Assembly: GCA_026414225.1 (NCBI GenBank)
Contig: JAOAJK010000011.1
Coordinates: 1-48,547, forward strand
Source: Thermoplasmata archaeon
Lineage (GTDB): Archaea; Thermoplasmatota; Thermoplasmata; Lutacidiplasmatales; SKW197
Direction of reading: 5' to 3'
Length of the DNA: 48,547 nt
Below, piece by piece: positions 33,237 to 43,060 of the stretch. Below the pieces are notes generated by a model. It ran no database searches. It was not told the origin of the DNA and saw nothing but the letters and a program-made list of their open reading frames with translations. Numbering within the stretch: position 1 is the first letter of the stretch; every line of letters begins with the position of its first letter. The position numbers and the translations under genes are program-made.

Positions 33237-35000
33237 ATGCTCCTCAGAAACGGGACTGGAATATCTGGTATCCAATGCATTGCTAGGGTATACTTTGTCT
33301 TCTTCCTGATTGCACTTTTGACCGTGCCATTCCATCCTGCCTCCGGAACAGCAAGCGAGGATAACCTGCTCGCTAATTCCTCCAGTAACATGAAGCCGAT
33401 GGGATGGGTAACCGTTGAAAGAGTTGTAACAACCGCGAACCCGAACGGAATTCTCCAGAAGGATGAGGCCCCGCAACCGGGCTGGACATACGAGGCAGAT
33501 GTAAAAATAAAGATCCAGGCCCATGGAGAACCCTCAATTTCTGCAAAACCATTTGATGTGGTGTTTGTAATTGATCGTTCAGGGAGTATGGCTACTGCAG
33601 ACCCAAACAATTTAAGGATTACCGCTGCCAAAAGATTTGTGGATAAGATGGCTGCGAACGGCACCAGCTGCAGGGGTGCAGTGGTATGTTTCGAAAGTTC
33701 CGCGTTCCTTGTGAACAGTCAACATCTCTCCACAAACTATGCCCAGATAAAATCGAACATTGATATCTGTGCTGGAGCGGGGGGAGGAACAAATTTCGAG
33801 GCGGCGCTTCAGATTGCAAATCCAGAGCTAAGAAATTACGGAAACCCGCAGTATACATGGAATCAGATTTTTCTCACAGATGGATATGATAATGGCTACC
33901 CCTTCTGGGATGAGATCCAGCAGGCAGCGGCATGGGGTATCAGAATATTTACAATCGGGCTTGGAAGCGGGGCAGATGCCAACACATTGAGACAGATGGC
34001 ACTGCAGACAGGAGGAGAATACTTCTTCGCTTCCAGACCTGAAGACCTTGACCAGGTTTATGATAAGATTTATTCCCTGCTCGTGGATTACACAGCGATA
34101 GAAGCCGTCGGAGCCAGCCCCACAATCCTGGACAAACTTGCAGATGGAATCGAGCTGGTTCCAGGTTCGGTGACAAACAACGGGGTGGTTGCGGGACAGA
34201 CAATAAGCTGGTATATCCAGAAATTGAACATCAACCAGACATGGGAGGCAAGCTACAGGATAAAAGCCAGCAAATATGCACATGAAGGGATGCCCGTGGG
34301 CGCGCCCGAGTCAATGATTTACTATAAGAATGTCACGAGCGGAAGTGTGGAAACAAAATATATTCCGCAGGGAAGAATCTGTGTGCACGGAGCCCCGAAA
34401 GTGACATTGACTTCAGATAAATCCCATGCAAACCCTGGAGACAGGATAAAATTTGTTGCAGATGCAAATGACCCTGATGACAGGAATGTGGATAATGCAG
34501 GCAATTTAAGGGAAGGGATAAGGGAATATCTCTGGGATTTCGGGGACGGAATCACAGACACGAGCGTGGACAACTTCATTTTCCACATGTTCAATGATGT
34601 GAAAAATTATGAGGTGAGGGTGACAGTTTTTGACTACGATGGCTTCAACAGAAGTGCAGGAAAGATGATTTACCTCGTTGAGCCAGTGCCGCCACCACCT
34701 CCACCACCTCCACCACCTCCGCCCCCGCCACCTCCAGGCATGCCGGTGCTGGCCCCCCAGACAATCCCTCTGAATGTCCCGCTATCAAATCCAATCATGA
34801 ATCCCCTATCTGTTACCACCCCCACAGGTGTGGTGAATCCACAGTTGATTACCCAGGCGAGTGTGCAGGGTGTGATAAATCCCACGGTAATTCCTAATGT
34901 AATCGGATTGCTGCTCGGAATGGGCATAATGGAGAGGGTCAAGGTTAAACGGAAGATGAAGGCAATGACTGTGATGACAGGCGCTCCCAAAACCGACTAG
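33237..35000 (+). CDS. Secreted VWA/PKD surface protein with poly-proline stretch
   Basis: 587 residues. A signal or anchor segment (VYFVFFLIALLTVPF) near the start; a VWA domain at about 104-290 with an intact metal site (DRSGSM, GGGTNF, FLTDGYD); then a beta-rich region; a PKD-like domain at about 385-475 (YLWDFGDGITDT); and 16 prolines in a row at about 481-496. The final 90 residues are Pro/Asn/Val-rich with one hydrophobic stretch (NVIGLLLGMGI) before a basic tail. It is likely displayed at the surface, where VWA binds a protein partner with a divalent metal. AGGAGGTGA (33221-33229) sets the start. Partner unknown. Confidence 0.82.
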   Translation: MLLRNGTGISGIQCIARVYFVFFLIALLTVPFHPASGTASEDNLLANSSSNMKPMGWVTVERVVTTANPNGILQKDEAPQPGWTYEADVKIKIQAHGEPSISAKPFDVVFVIDRSGSMATADPNNLRITAAKRFVDKMAANGTSCRGAVVCFESSAFLVNSQHLSTNYAQIKSNIDICAGAGGGTNFEAALQIANPELRNYGNPQYTWNQIFLTDGYDNGYPFWDEIQQAAAWGIRIFTIGLGSGADANTLRQMALQTGGEYFFASRPEDLDQVYDKIYSLLVDYTAIEAVGASPTILDKLADGIELVPGSVTNNGVVAGQTISWYIQKLNINQTWEASYRIKASKYAHEGMPVGAPESMIYYKNVTSGSVETKYIPQGRICVHGAPKVTLTSDKSHANPGDRIKFVADANDPDDRNVDNAGNLREGIREYLWDFGDGITDTSVDNFIFHMFNDVKNYEVRVTVFDYDGFNRSAGKMIYLVEPVPPPPPPPPPPPPPPPPGMPVLAPQTIPLNVPLSNPIMNPLSVTTPTGVVNPQLITQASVQGVINPTVIPNVIGLLLGMGIMERVKVKRKMKAMTVMTGAPKTD

Positions 35001-35041
35001 GAATTTTGAATCCAGACAAAATGAATAGAGGATGGGCGAAG

Positions 35042-35051
35042 TTTAATATAT
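35042..35051 (+). promoter_or_regulatory. TATA-like box of ppsA
   Basis: TTTAATATAT lies about 35 nt before the ATG at 35081, with GGTGAGG (35072-35078) in between as RBS. Confidence 0.45.
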
Positions 35052-35080
35052 TCTCTTGCCTTTCTAGTTGTGGTGAGGTC

Positions 35081-37420
35081 ATGCAGAAGCACATAGTGGG
35101 ATTTGAAGAAATCGGTGCAAGCGACATAGGTCTCGTGGGCGGGAAAGGGGCGAATTTAGGAGAGATGCTGAATGCGGGAATAAATGTCCCTCCTGGTTTT
35201 ATAATCACTGCCCAGGCATATGCGGATTTTGTTGATAGTGCGGGGCTTATGGACGAGATAGAGGACCTGCTTGCTGATGTTGACTTTGAAAACACAGACC
35301 AGCTCACGGATCGGTGCCTCCAGATAAGGGCAAAGATAGAAAATGCAAAAATTCCCGCTAGAATGGCTAAGGAAATTCTGGAACATTACAGAAGTTTCAT
35401 GAAAAAACACAGGGTAGATTTTGTGGCCGTGCGCTCCTCCGCCACTGCCGAGGACTTGCCAGATGCCAGTTTCGCGGGGCAGCAGGATACCTTCCTCTAT
35501 GTTCAGGATGAGGTGGAGTTTATAAAGGCAGTAAAGAAATGCTGGTCATCCCTCTTCACCCCGAGAGCCACATACTACAGACAGAAAAAAGGGTTCGAGC
35601 ATGCAAAAGTCAGGATTGCGGTTGTGGTCCAGAAAATGGTGAATGCAACCCATAGCGGAGTGATGTTTACCTCGGAGCCAACAACTGGCGAGAAAAAGTG
35701 CATCATAGAAGCCATCTATGGAATAGGTGAAGCAATCGTGAGCGGAAGGGTGACGCCAGACACCTACATTGTCGACACGAACTCAATGGAAATTCTCTCC
35801 AAGGAAGTCGGAATCCAGCATATAATGATAGTAAGGGGTGAGAATGGTGGCACGATAGAGGTGGGAATTGATGAGGAGCAAGGGGGATTCCAGAAAATTC
35901 CAGATGAGAAGATAATTGAGATTGCGGAAATTGGAATGATGATCGAGGAACATTACGGGAAACCGATGGATGTGGAGTGGGCAATGGAAGGGGATGAGGT
36001 CTTCATCGTCCAGGCAAGACCTGTGACCACGATAAAGAAAGAGGAGCCAAAAAAAGAGGAAGTCCGTGAGGGCAAAATCCTCTTGAGGGGGTTGCCTGCT
36101 AGCCCGGGCATCGGTGCAGGGATTGTGAAGCTTGTCCGTGATGCTGGGGATTTGCAGAAGGTGAAAGAAGGAGACATCCTCGTAACCCTGATGACAACGC
36201 CTGACATGGTGCCAGCGATGAGCCGGGCAAAGGGGATTGTCACAGATGAGGGTGGAATGACATGCCACGCCGCGATCGTTTCAAGGGAGCTCGGGATTCC
36301 ATGCATTGTGGGCACAAAAACGGCCACGCAGGTATTAAAGGATGGAATGGAGGTTACGGTGGATGGAAAACTGGGAAATGTGTATGAAGGAATAATGGTT
36401 CCGAAGGAGCAGAAGGTGGCTGTGGAACAGGCATCCGCATCCGGAGGTGTTGCGGTCAGCGCACCCATCACAGCCACAAAGGTTCTTGTCAACATCGGTG
36501 TTCCTGAGAAGGCGGAGGAGTATTCCAAGCTTCCAGCCCAGGGTGTTGGGTTGATGCGAATTGAGTTCATTTTCACGAGCTACATAAAGGAACATCCTGT
36601 GGATTTAATCAAAAGAGGGCAGGGGCAGGTCCTTATTGAGAAACTTGCGGAGGGCATAGCAAAGGTGGGGAAGGCATTTTACCCCAGACCAGTGATTGTG
36701 CGCACGAGTGATTTTAAAACCAATGAGTATCGGGGAATGCCCAATGGAGAAAAATATGAGCCAGTAGAAGATAACCCGATGATCGGGTGGCGAGGGTGCT
36801 CCCGCTACATTTCCAAGGAATACGAGGAGGCATTCAGAATGGAACTGAGGGCGATTGCGAAGGTGAGAAACGAAATGGGATTGAAAAATGTGCATGTGAT
36901 GCTCCCCTTCGTCAGAAACACCGAGGAGCTCGTTCCGATTCTGAAAATGCTTGAGGAGGAGAACCTGAAGCGGGGCTTTGACTTCAAACTTTACTTGATG
37001 GCTGAAGTGCCTTCCATAATCTTCATGGCGGATGATTTCTGCAGGTATTGTGACGGGTTTTCCATCGGCTCAAACGACCTGACCCAGCTGATAATGGGTG
37101 CAGACAGGGACTCCGATGTGCTCGCCAAGATGGGGTATTTTGACGAGCGGAATCTGGCTGTTAAAAGGGCCATCTCCCATCTTATAAGGGTCGCCCACCA
37201 GTTTGGAAAAACCGTCTCCATCTGCGGGCAGGCACCTTCCGTTTACCCAGAGTTTGCGGAATTCCTTGTGGAAGAAGGGATTGATAGCATCAGCTTGAAC
37301 CCGGATACTGTGGTTGAGACCCTCAAGACAATTGCAAGGGCAGAGCAGCGGATAATTCTCCGAAATGCAAGGAAGCAGCAGGGTACAGGAAACGGGTATG
37401 ATCTGTTGAACTACGGATAG
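35081..37420 (+). CDS. ppsA: Phosphoenolpyruvate synthase
   Basis: About 779 residues. Makes PEP from pyruvate and ATP, giving AMP and phosphate, for gluconeogenesis. The three parts are clear: the ATP-grasp nucleotide domain (VGGKGANLGEML; VRSSATAEDLPDASFAGQQ), the swivelling phosphohistidine domain with GGMTCHAAIVSRELG, and the C-terminal TIM barrel with GVGLMRIEF and SIGSNDLTQLIMGADRD. The start at 35081 (MQKHIVGFEEIG) matches the family N terminus and has an RBS; a frame from 35006 adds 25 unlikely residues. The gene stands alone. Confidence 0.95.
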   Translation: MQKHIVGFEEIGASDIGLVGGKGANLGEMLNAGINVPPGFIITAQAYADFVDSAGLMDEIEDLLADVDFENTDQLTDRCLQIRAKIENAKIPARMAKEILEHYRSFMKKHRVDFVAVRSSATAEDLPDASFAGQQDTFLYVQDEVEFIKAVKKCWSSLFTPRATYYRQKKGFEHAKVRIAVVVQKMVNATHSGVMFTSEPTTGEKKCIIEAIYGIGEAIVSGRVTPDTYIVDTNSMEILSKEVGIQHIMIVRGENGGTIEVGIDEEQGGFQKIPDEKIIEIAEIGMMIEEHYGKPMDVEWAMEGDEVFIVQARPVTTIKKEEPKKEEVREGKILLRGLPASPGIGAGIVKLVRDAGDLQKVKEGDILVTLMTTPDMVPAMSRAKGIVTDEGGMTCHAAIVSRELGIPCIVGTKTATQVLKDGMEVTVDGKLGNVYEGIMVPKEQKVAVEQASASGGVAVSAPITATKVLVNIGVPEKAEEYSKLPAQGVGLMRIEFIFTSYIKEHPVDLIKRGQGQVLIEKLAEGIAKVGKAFYPRPVIVRTSDFKTNEYRGMPNGEKYEPVEDNPMIGWRGCSRYISKEYEEAFRMELRAIAKVRNEMGLKNVHVMLPFVRNTEELVPILKMLEEENLKRGFDFKLYLMAEVPSIIFMADDFCRYCDGFSIGSNDLTQLIMGADRDSDVLAKMGYFDERNLAVKRAISHLIRVAHQFGKTVSICGQAPSVYPEFAEFLVEEGIDSISLNPDTVVETLKTIARAEQRIILRNARKQQGTGNGYDLLNYG

Positions 37421-37488
37421 GATGCATCCGGAACCCAACAGTAATCTTTTAATACAGTTAGTGAATACAGAAAGACGGTGATGAAACC

Positions 37489-39960
37489 TTGGCAGAAACC
37501 GAGCGAAGGACCAAGTTTGTGAACAGGGTTGAGGAATTTGAGATGCTCAAGGGACACCTCAGCGAGATGTTGAAGGGCAACGGAAGGTTCGTGGTTATTA
37601 CTGGCGAGGCAGGAATGGGAAAGACACGGCTTGTGGAGGAATTAAGAAACTATGCTCAGCCCCAGGGAGTGAAGTTTTACAAGGGGCGGTGTCTATACAT
37701 TGAGAACTCTGACCCCTACCTCCCCCTGATAGATGCACTCAATCAATATTTTGAGGAAAGTTCTGGCGAGAAGATTGAGATGCACGGGGAAGTGGTAACA
37801 CCGGTGGGGCTTCTATCGGGCGCACCCGCGGTCAAGCCAGAGGAAGCGGAAACAGGTTTCGTGCCAATTGCGTTGAGCACGGGTGACGAAGGACAGGGAC
37901 CGAAGGCGGTTGAAAAAATAAATATGGACACGGAAAGAGACAGGATGTTCGGGACAATAACAGATCTTCTGATCGAGATTTCAAAGGTGCATCCAATTAC
38001 AATTTTCATCGATGACCTGCAGTGGGCGGATACTGGAACCCTCCAACTCATCCACTACATAGCGAGGAACATAAGACAGGCGAGGGTGCTTTTGCTCGGC
38101 GCCTATAGGCCTGAGGACCTCCAGGAACACGAAGGAGGAATTCATCCCCTCATGGAAATTTTCCAGAGGATGGGACTGGAGAGGTTGTACTATCAGATTA
38201 ACCTAACAAGATTGAGGTATGAACACGCGCTTGAACTTGTGAAGGACCTTCTGCAAAATGAGGACATCTCTCCAAAGTTTATGAAGAGATTGTATTTTGA
38301 GACAGACGGAAACCCGTTTTTCATAGAGGAACTCTGTAACACGTTGCTGGAAGAAGGTATGGTAAAGCCAGGAGTGTACACCTGGGACCTCGGGGTTGAC
38401 TGGGAGAGAGTGCTTCTTCCCAATACCATAAAGGATGTGATAAGCAGAAGGGTCGCCAAACTGGATGAAACCAGCAAGAAAATTTTGATGTATGCTGCCG
38501 CCATTGGCTATGAATTTGATTTTCATGTGCTCCAGAAGGCGGTGGAAATGGACGAAATGGAGATTCTGGACCCGCTGGATAGATTGATAGGAATGAAGTT
38601 GATAAAGGAAAGTGAGACCGCCCATGAAACCTACCTGTTTGAGCATGCACAGATACGGTCAGTTGTGTACGAGAGCCTGAGCAAGAGTAGATTGCGGATC
38701 ATGCACAAAAAGCTGGGGGAGATAATAGAGGAGATGTACACCGCCAAGAATGCAATCGATGATGTGGTATTCGTGCTGGCAAGACACTTTACACTGGGCA
38801 AGGTGCAGGATAAGGCCCTTACTTACAACATAAAAGCCGGAGAAAAGGCGAGGAAACTTTATGCGTTCCAGGAGGCCCTGACATATTTCAACACAGCCCT
38901 TCAAATAATGGAGGAGGAGGGGGGTGAAAGCACCATTGAAAGGAATAAGCAGCTGATTCAGTTACTGCAGACCACGGGCGAACTCTGCGTTCTCCTTGGC
39001 AAATGGGACGATGCAATTAAAAACTTCGAAAAAATAGTGGAGATATGTGAACGAATAAACGATGAACGGAGCAAGGCGTATGCGATGGTGGCACTGGGTA
39101 ACATAAGAAGGACCCGGGGAGAATTTGAAACTGCGAAAAAATGCTTTGAAGATGCCCTACAACCGTTTGAAAAGACAAAGGATTTGAGGGGAATTGCTGA
39201 TGCCTATAGAGGGCTGGGCTACATTCTCTGGAGGCAGGGAAAATACGACGCAGCGATAAATAGTTACAACATTGCAATGAAAAATATAATTCAGGTCGGG
39301 GATTTGAGAAGATTGGGCACGATGTTTATAGAAATGGGTAACATTTACGGAGACAAGGGAAACGCGAGTAAATGTGAGGAGTATTATAAAAAGGCAATTG
39401 AAGAGCTTAAGAAGGTAAATGACATGAATGAACTGGCCAGAGCACACAACAACCTGGGAGATTTCTATCTGCAGGAGGGCAACTATCAGCTGGCCCTTGA
39501 AAATTTCGAGAAGAGCAGGGAATATGCGGAGAAGATTGGAAACATTGACTGGATTGGCTGGGCATTCTTCAATATGGCGGAGGTATACATCCGTCAGGGA
39601 GAGATTCAGAAGGCAAAGGTGTGCAACACGAGGGCAAGGCATCTCATGGAATCGATAAATGATAGGGTTGCACTCCAGGCCGTGCTGAGAATCGAGGGGA
39701 CAATTCTAGCAGAGGAGGGTAAGTTTGAAGAGGCAATACGGAGTTTTAAGGATGCTTTGGCACTGGTGAGGGACCTTCAGATACCATACAACGAGGCGGA
39801 GACCATGATGATGTATGGAAAGACCCTCCATAAAATGGGGGATACAAGCGGAGCAATGGAAGCCCTCAGAAAGGCGAGGGAAATTTTCGAGCAGATAGGG
39901 GCATCGAAGAATCTAGAAAAGGTTAATGAACTAATCAAACAATTAACGGAGAAAAGGTAG
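37489..39960 (+). CDS. STAND-type AAA ATPase with C-terminal TPR array (paralogue 2)
   Basis: 823 residues. Walker A GEAGMGKT at 39-46; Walker B-like IFIDDLQWAD at about 170-179; winged-helix-like region to about 390; then about ten TPRs to the end (for example AHNNLGDFYLQEGNYQLALENFEKS). No DNA-binding or effector domain. A 45-residue insert between the two nucleotide motifs is longer than in paralogue 3. The start is a TTG at 37489 after GGTGA (37478-37482); box CTTTTAATAC is at 37446-37455. Paralogue 3 follows after 2 nt, so the pair is one operon. Confidence 0.85.
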   Translation: MAETERRTKFVNRVEEFEMLKGHLSEMLKGNGRFVVITGEAGMGKTRLVEELRNYAQPQGVKFYKGRCLYIENSDPYLPLIDALNQYFEESSGEKIEMHGEVVTPVGLLSGAPAVKPEEAETGFVPIALSTGDEGQGPKAVEKINMDTERDRMFGTITDLLIEISKVHPITIFIDDLQWADTGTLQLIHYIARNIRQARVLLLGAYRPEDLQEHEGGIHPLMEIFQRMGLERLYYQINLTRLRYEHALELVKDLLQNEDISPKFMKRLYFETDGNPFFIEELCNTLLEEGMVKPGVYTWDLGVDWERVLLPNTIKDVISRRVAKLDETSKKILMYAAAIGYEFDFHVLQKAVEMDEMEILDPLDRLIGMKLIKESETAHETYLFEHAQIRSVVYESLSKSRLRIMHKKLGEIIEEMYTAKNAIDDVVFVLARHFTLGKVQDKALTYNIKAGEKARKLYAFQEALTYFNTALQIMEEEGGESTIERNKQLIQLLQTTGELCVLLGKWDDAIKNFEKIVEICERINDERSKAYAMVALGNIRRTRGEFETAKKCFEDALQPFEKTKDLRGIADAYRGLGYILWRQGKYDAAINSYNIAMKNIIQVGDLRRLGTMFIEMGNIYGDKGNASKCEEYYKKAIEELKKVNDMNELARAHNNLGDFYLQEGNYQLALENFEKSREYAEKIGNIDWIGWAFFNMAEVYIRQGEIQKAKVCNTRARHLMESINDRVALQAVLRIEGTILAEEGKFEEAIRSFKDALALVRDLQIPYNEAETMMMYGKTLHKMGDTSGAMEALRKAREIFEQIGASKNLEKVNELIKQLTEKR

Positions 39961-39962
39961 TT

Positions 39963-42326
39963 ATGAAGGATGATGGCGTTTTTGTTAACAGACATAAAGA
40001 AATGGAAGAACTCATGAAGATCTACGCCAAAGTGAAGGAAGGATACGGGAGAACGGTCTTTGTGCTCGGGGAGCCCGGTATTGGAAAAACCTATTTCTGC
40101 GAGAAATTCTGCTCAATGGTTGAGGGGGCCACAGTTCTCCGTGGATTTGCCTCCGAGGATTTTACCCAACCATACCAGCCAATTAATCTGGCAATTGGAG
40201 AGTATTTCGAGATGGCCAGAGATGTCGGAGAGGCCGAACTCGGGCGGATTACCGAAATAATAAAGAAAAAGCACCCACAGATTTCCGGTTCTGAGGACAT
40301 TATTTTGAATTTCTTATCTGCCGCATATGCGGTTACCAAAAACGGGCACGAGGATATGCAATCATCCAGAATGAGAATGTTCGAGATTGTTTCAAGGTTA
40401 ATTCACAGCATTGCCTCCGAGCATCCCCTGGTGCTTTTCGTTGAGGACCTGCACTGGGCTGACAAGTCCACATGGAATTTGATTCATTATATTGCCAGAA
40501 GCATCGAGAACAGGAAGGTGCTTCTGCTGGGCACATACAGAAACGATGAGACAGTTGATTCCAGAACGGGCGAGACAAGACCTATCGTAGATGCGACCCA
40601 GAGAATGAGGCGGGAAAGATTATTCACAGAAATCCTGCTCGGGCGATTTAACGAAAAGGAATCTGCAGAATTTATTGAAAAATATACGGGCGTGAAACCA
40701 CCTGAAATGGTGATGAAAAATCTCTATTCAATCACCGAGGGGGTGCCCCTCCTGCTCAAGGAATTTTCAGAGTATGTGCTCCACGACGAGAAGTTTTTCG
40801 ATGTGGTACCGGAAGATTACTCCGCGAGCGTGCTCAATCGCCTGGGAAAGTTGAGTGACCTGGAACGGAAGGTAGTTCAGGTTTGCGCGGTGATCGGCGA
40901 GAGAATAGATATGGAAATTCTGATGAACTTTTTCAGTATAGACGAGGAAAAATTGCTTGAGTATCTCGAGAAGTTCTGCAAGATAAACCTGCTCACAGAG
41001 ATTTCTTCCAACGTGTACAAGTTTTCCCATAATCTGCTGAGGAAGACCGTATACAGGGATATCAAGGATGTAAGGGATATGCACTTGAGGGTTGCGAGTG
41101 TGATGGAGACCATGCCAAAATACCGTGATCACAGGCCGGCGACCCTTGGCTATCATTATCTGGAGGGAAACGAGATAAAGAGAGCTGCCGTCTACTATGT
41201 TCGCGCCGGGGAGCTTGCTCTCAATAATTATGCACTTGAGGAGGCAAAGAAATATCTGGAAAATGCAATAGAGATTTTCGAGAACCAGCAGGTAGGAGTG
41301 GATAACAGAATCCAGATTGCACTTGCACTGATGAATGTAGGAAACATAGATATGGACACAGGAAAGCTTGACGAGGCAAAGAAATCCTATGATAGGGTGC
41401 TCCGTCTAGCATTTGAGCTTAACAGCAGAAAGCTTGCTTCTGAGGCCTACAGGAAGATTGGAAAGATTTTTGAGACAAAGGGGAATTATGATAGTGCATT
41501 TGCCCATTACAGGAAAGCCCTCGAAACCGCGATTGAGTGCAGGGACCTGCTGAGCATTGCCCATGCTTATGAAGCGCTCGGGATTTACTGCTGGCGTGTT
41601 GATAAACTGGAAGATGCTGAGAAATTTTTCAAGGCATGTCTTGAAACATCTTCTGAGCTTGATGACAGGATATTGATTGCGAGGGCCCACACAGGTCTTG
41701 GAAACATTGATTTTAAAGTTGGAAAATACGAGGATGCACTTGTGCATTTCGAAAACGCGATGAATACACTCCCGGAAAAGGAAATTCCCGAACGGCTCAG
41801 AAATATCAACAACATCGCGGTGGTTCTCACCCTGATAGAGAAATACGAGGATGCAAAGATGAAGTACATGGAGATAGTAAAGGAAGGGGAGAAATACGGA
41901 TTAATCAGGAACATTGCTTATGCTTATGCAAATCTTGCTGCTATCTATGCAGAGCAGAATTTATTTGACGAGGCGATTGTTGCAGGTGAAAAAGGCGCAG
42001 AGTATGCGAAGAAAATAAATGACCTGTACTGCATGACGATGGCAAAGACCACAATGGCCAGGGCTATGGGGAAGAAAGGGGAAATCGAGAGATTCAGAAC
42101 CGTGGTGAACGAGTCAATTTCTCTCTTCGAGGAGTTGGGGCTTCACTACGATGTAGCCGCCCTTTACTTTGATGCCGCTGATACGATGTATTACCTCCAG
42201 CGGTTTGAAGAGGGAAATGAGTATCTCAAAAAATCACTGGAGATAGGGAGGAAAATAGGCGCCCAGGGCATAATAAAGAAGCTGGAGGAAGTCAAGCAAA
42301 AGTACGGGGATAAAATTAAAATTTAA
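39963..42326 (+). CDS. STAND-type AAA ATPase with C-terminal TPR array (paralogue 3)
   Basis: 787 residues. Walker A GEPGIGKT at 36-43; LVLFVEDLHWADKS at about 158-171; winged-helix-like part to about 370; roughly ten TPRs after that. Same layout as paralogues 1 and 2, with clear divergence in sequence and lengths. It begins 2 nt after the stop of paralogue 2, with no visible RBS in the gap other than GGAGAAAAGG inside the end of the upstream gene. Its 3' end converges on the secreted hydrolase gene. Output domain absent; probably signals through a partner or through assembly. Confidence 0.85.
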   Translation: MKDDGVFVNRHKEMEELMKIYAKVKEGYGRTVFVLGEPGIGKTYFCEKFCSMVEGATVLRGFASEDFTQPYQPINLAIGEYFEMARDVGEAELGRITEIIKKKHPQISGSEDIILNFLSAAYAVTKNGHEDMQSSRMRMFEIVSRLIHSIASEHPLVLFVEDLHWADKSTWNLIHYIARSIENRKVLLLGTYRNDETVDSRTGETRPIVDATQRMRRERLFTEILLGRFNEKESAEFIEKYTGVKPPEMVMKNLYSITEGVPLLLKEFSEYVLHDEKFFDVVPEDYSASVLNRLGKLSDLERKVVQVCAVIGERIDMEILMNFFSIDEEKLLEYLEKFCKINLLTEISSNVYKFSHNLLRKTVYRDIKDVRDMHLRVASVMETMPKYRDHRPATLGYHYLEGNEIKRAAVYYVRAGELALNNYALEEAKKYLENAIEIFENQQVGVDNRIQIALALMNVGNIDMDTGKLDEAKKSYDRVLRLAFELNSRKLASEAYRKIGKIFETKGNYDSAFAHYRKALETAIECRDLLSIAHAYEALGIYCWRVDKLEDAEKFFKACLETSSELDDRILIARAHTGLGNIDFKVGKYEDALVHFENAMNTLPEKEIPERLRNINNIAVVLTLIEKYEDAKMKYMEIVKEGEKYGLIRNIAYAYANLAAIYAEQNLFDEAIVAGEKGAEYAKKINDLYCMTMAKTTMARAMGKKGEIERFRTVVNESISLFEELGLHYDVAALYFDAADTMYYLQRFEEGNEYLKKSLEIGRKIGAQGIIKKLEEVKQKYGDKIKI

Positions 42327-42356
42327 AAATAAAAAAGTTTGTTTTATCTTTTTTCA
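42327..42356. terminator. Bidirectional T/A-rich terminator region
   Basis: The 17-nt gap between two convergent stops and the adjoining bases carry T-runs on both strands (TTTGTTTTATCTTTTTT on plus; TTTTTTATTTTTAAATTTT on minus). It would suit intrinsic archaeal termination in both directions. Confidence 0.45.
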
Positions 42357-43060
42357 AGCCAGTTTTCGACGCTCCATCCGACCGTGCCATCGGTATACTG
42401 GACCCTCCACCATGTGTAGCCATCGGCTGTCTGCGGACCACCCAGAACCGTGCCCGTTGCTCCATACGGTTCTGTCTTTATCACTCCGTAGCTAAGTCCT
42501 GGACCATATCGAACATTCAACCCGCTCTGTGCAGTGACCTTTACCTTATCTCCAATTTTGAATTTACCTGTAGAGCCCTGATACTTTTCAAGCCAGTTCT
42601 CTGCGCTCCATCCAGTGGTTCCATCGCTGTACTGGATTTTCCACCATGTGTAGCCGTCCGCATCCGTTGGGCCCCCAACCACTTTTCCAGTGGCACCTGC
42701 AGGTTCCGTTTTTATGATGCTGTAACTCAGGCCTGGCCCTGTTCTCACATTCAGGTTTGCGGTGGTCTGCACGATGTCTCCGATTTTGAACTTGCCTGAA
42801 CCTCCGCCACCGCCACCAGAATACTTTTCAAGCCAGTTCTCTGCACTCCAGCCCGTCACTCCATCGCTGTATTTTATCTTCCACCAGTAATACCCGCTTG
42901 CATACTGGGAGCCGGCAACCACCGTGCCGATTGTTCCCTTTGGCTCGGTCTTGATGATGCTGTTGCTTGTTCCAGGTGCAGTTCTGACATTCAGGTCCGC
43001 GGTAGTGATTACAGTGTCTCCAATTTTGAACTTTGTGCTTCCTCCTCCGCCACCGCCTCC
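42344..43060 (-). repeat. Three tandem SH3b-coding repeats
   Basis: The last third of the hydrolase gene contains three similar units of about 230 nt, each encoding KFKIGD...LNVR...IKTEP...GYxWW...GWS-ENWLEK. The DNA is similar as well, for example near 42355-42380, 42590-42615 and 42827-42850, pointing to duplication within the gene. Confidence 0.75.

Noticed and set aside
34690-34740. Short tandem repeat or CRISPR-like array
   Set aside because: It is the in-frame poly-proline coding run of the VWA protein.
18325-42326. MalT/LuxR-type transcription regulators
   Set aside because: The ATPase-TPR layout is similar, but no helix-turn-helix domain is present at either end of any of the three.
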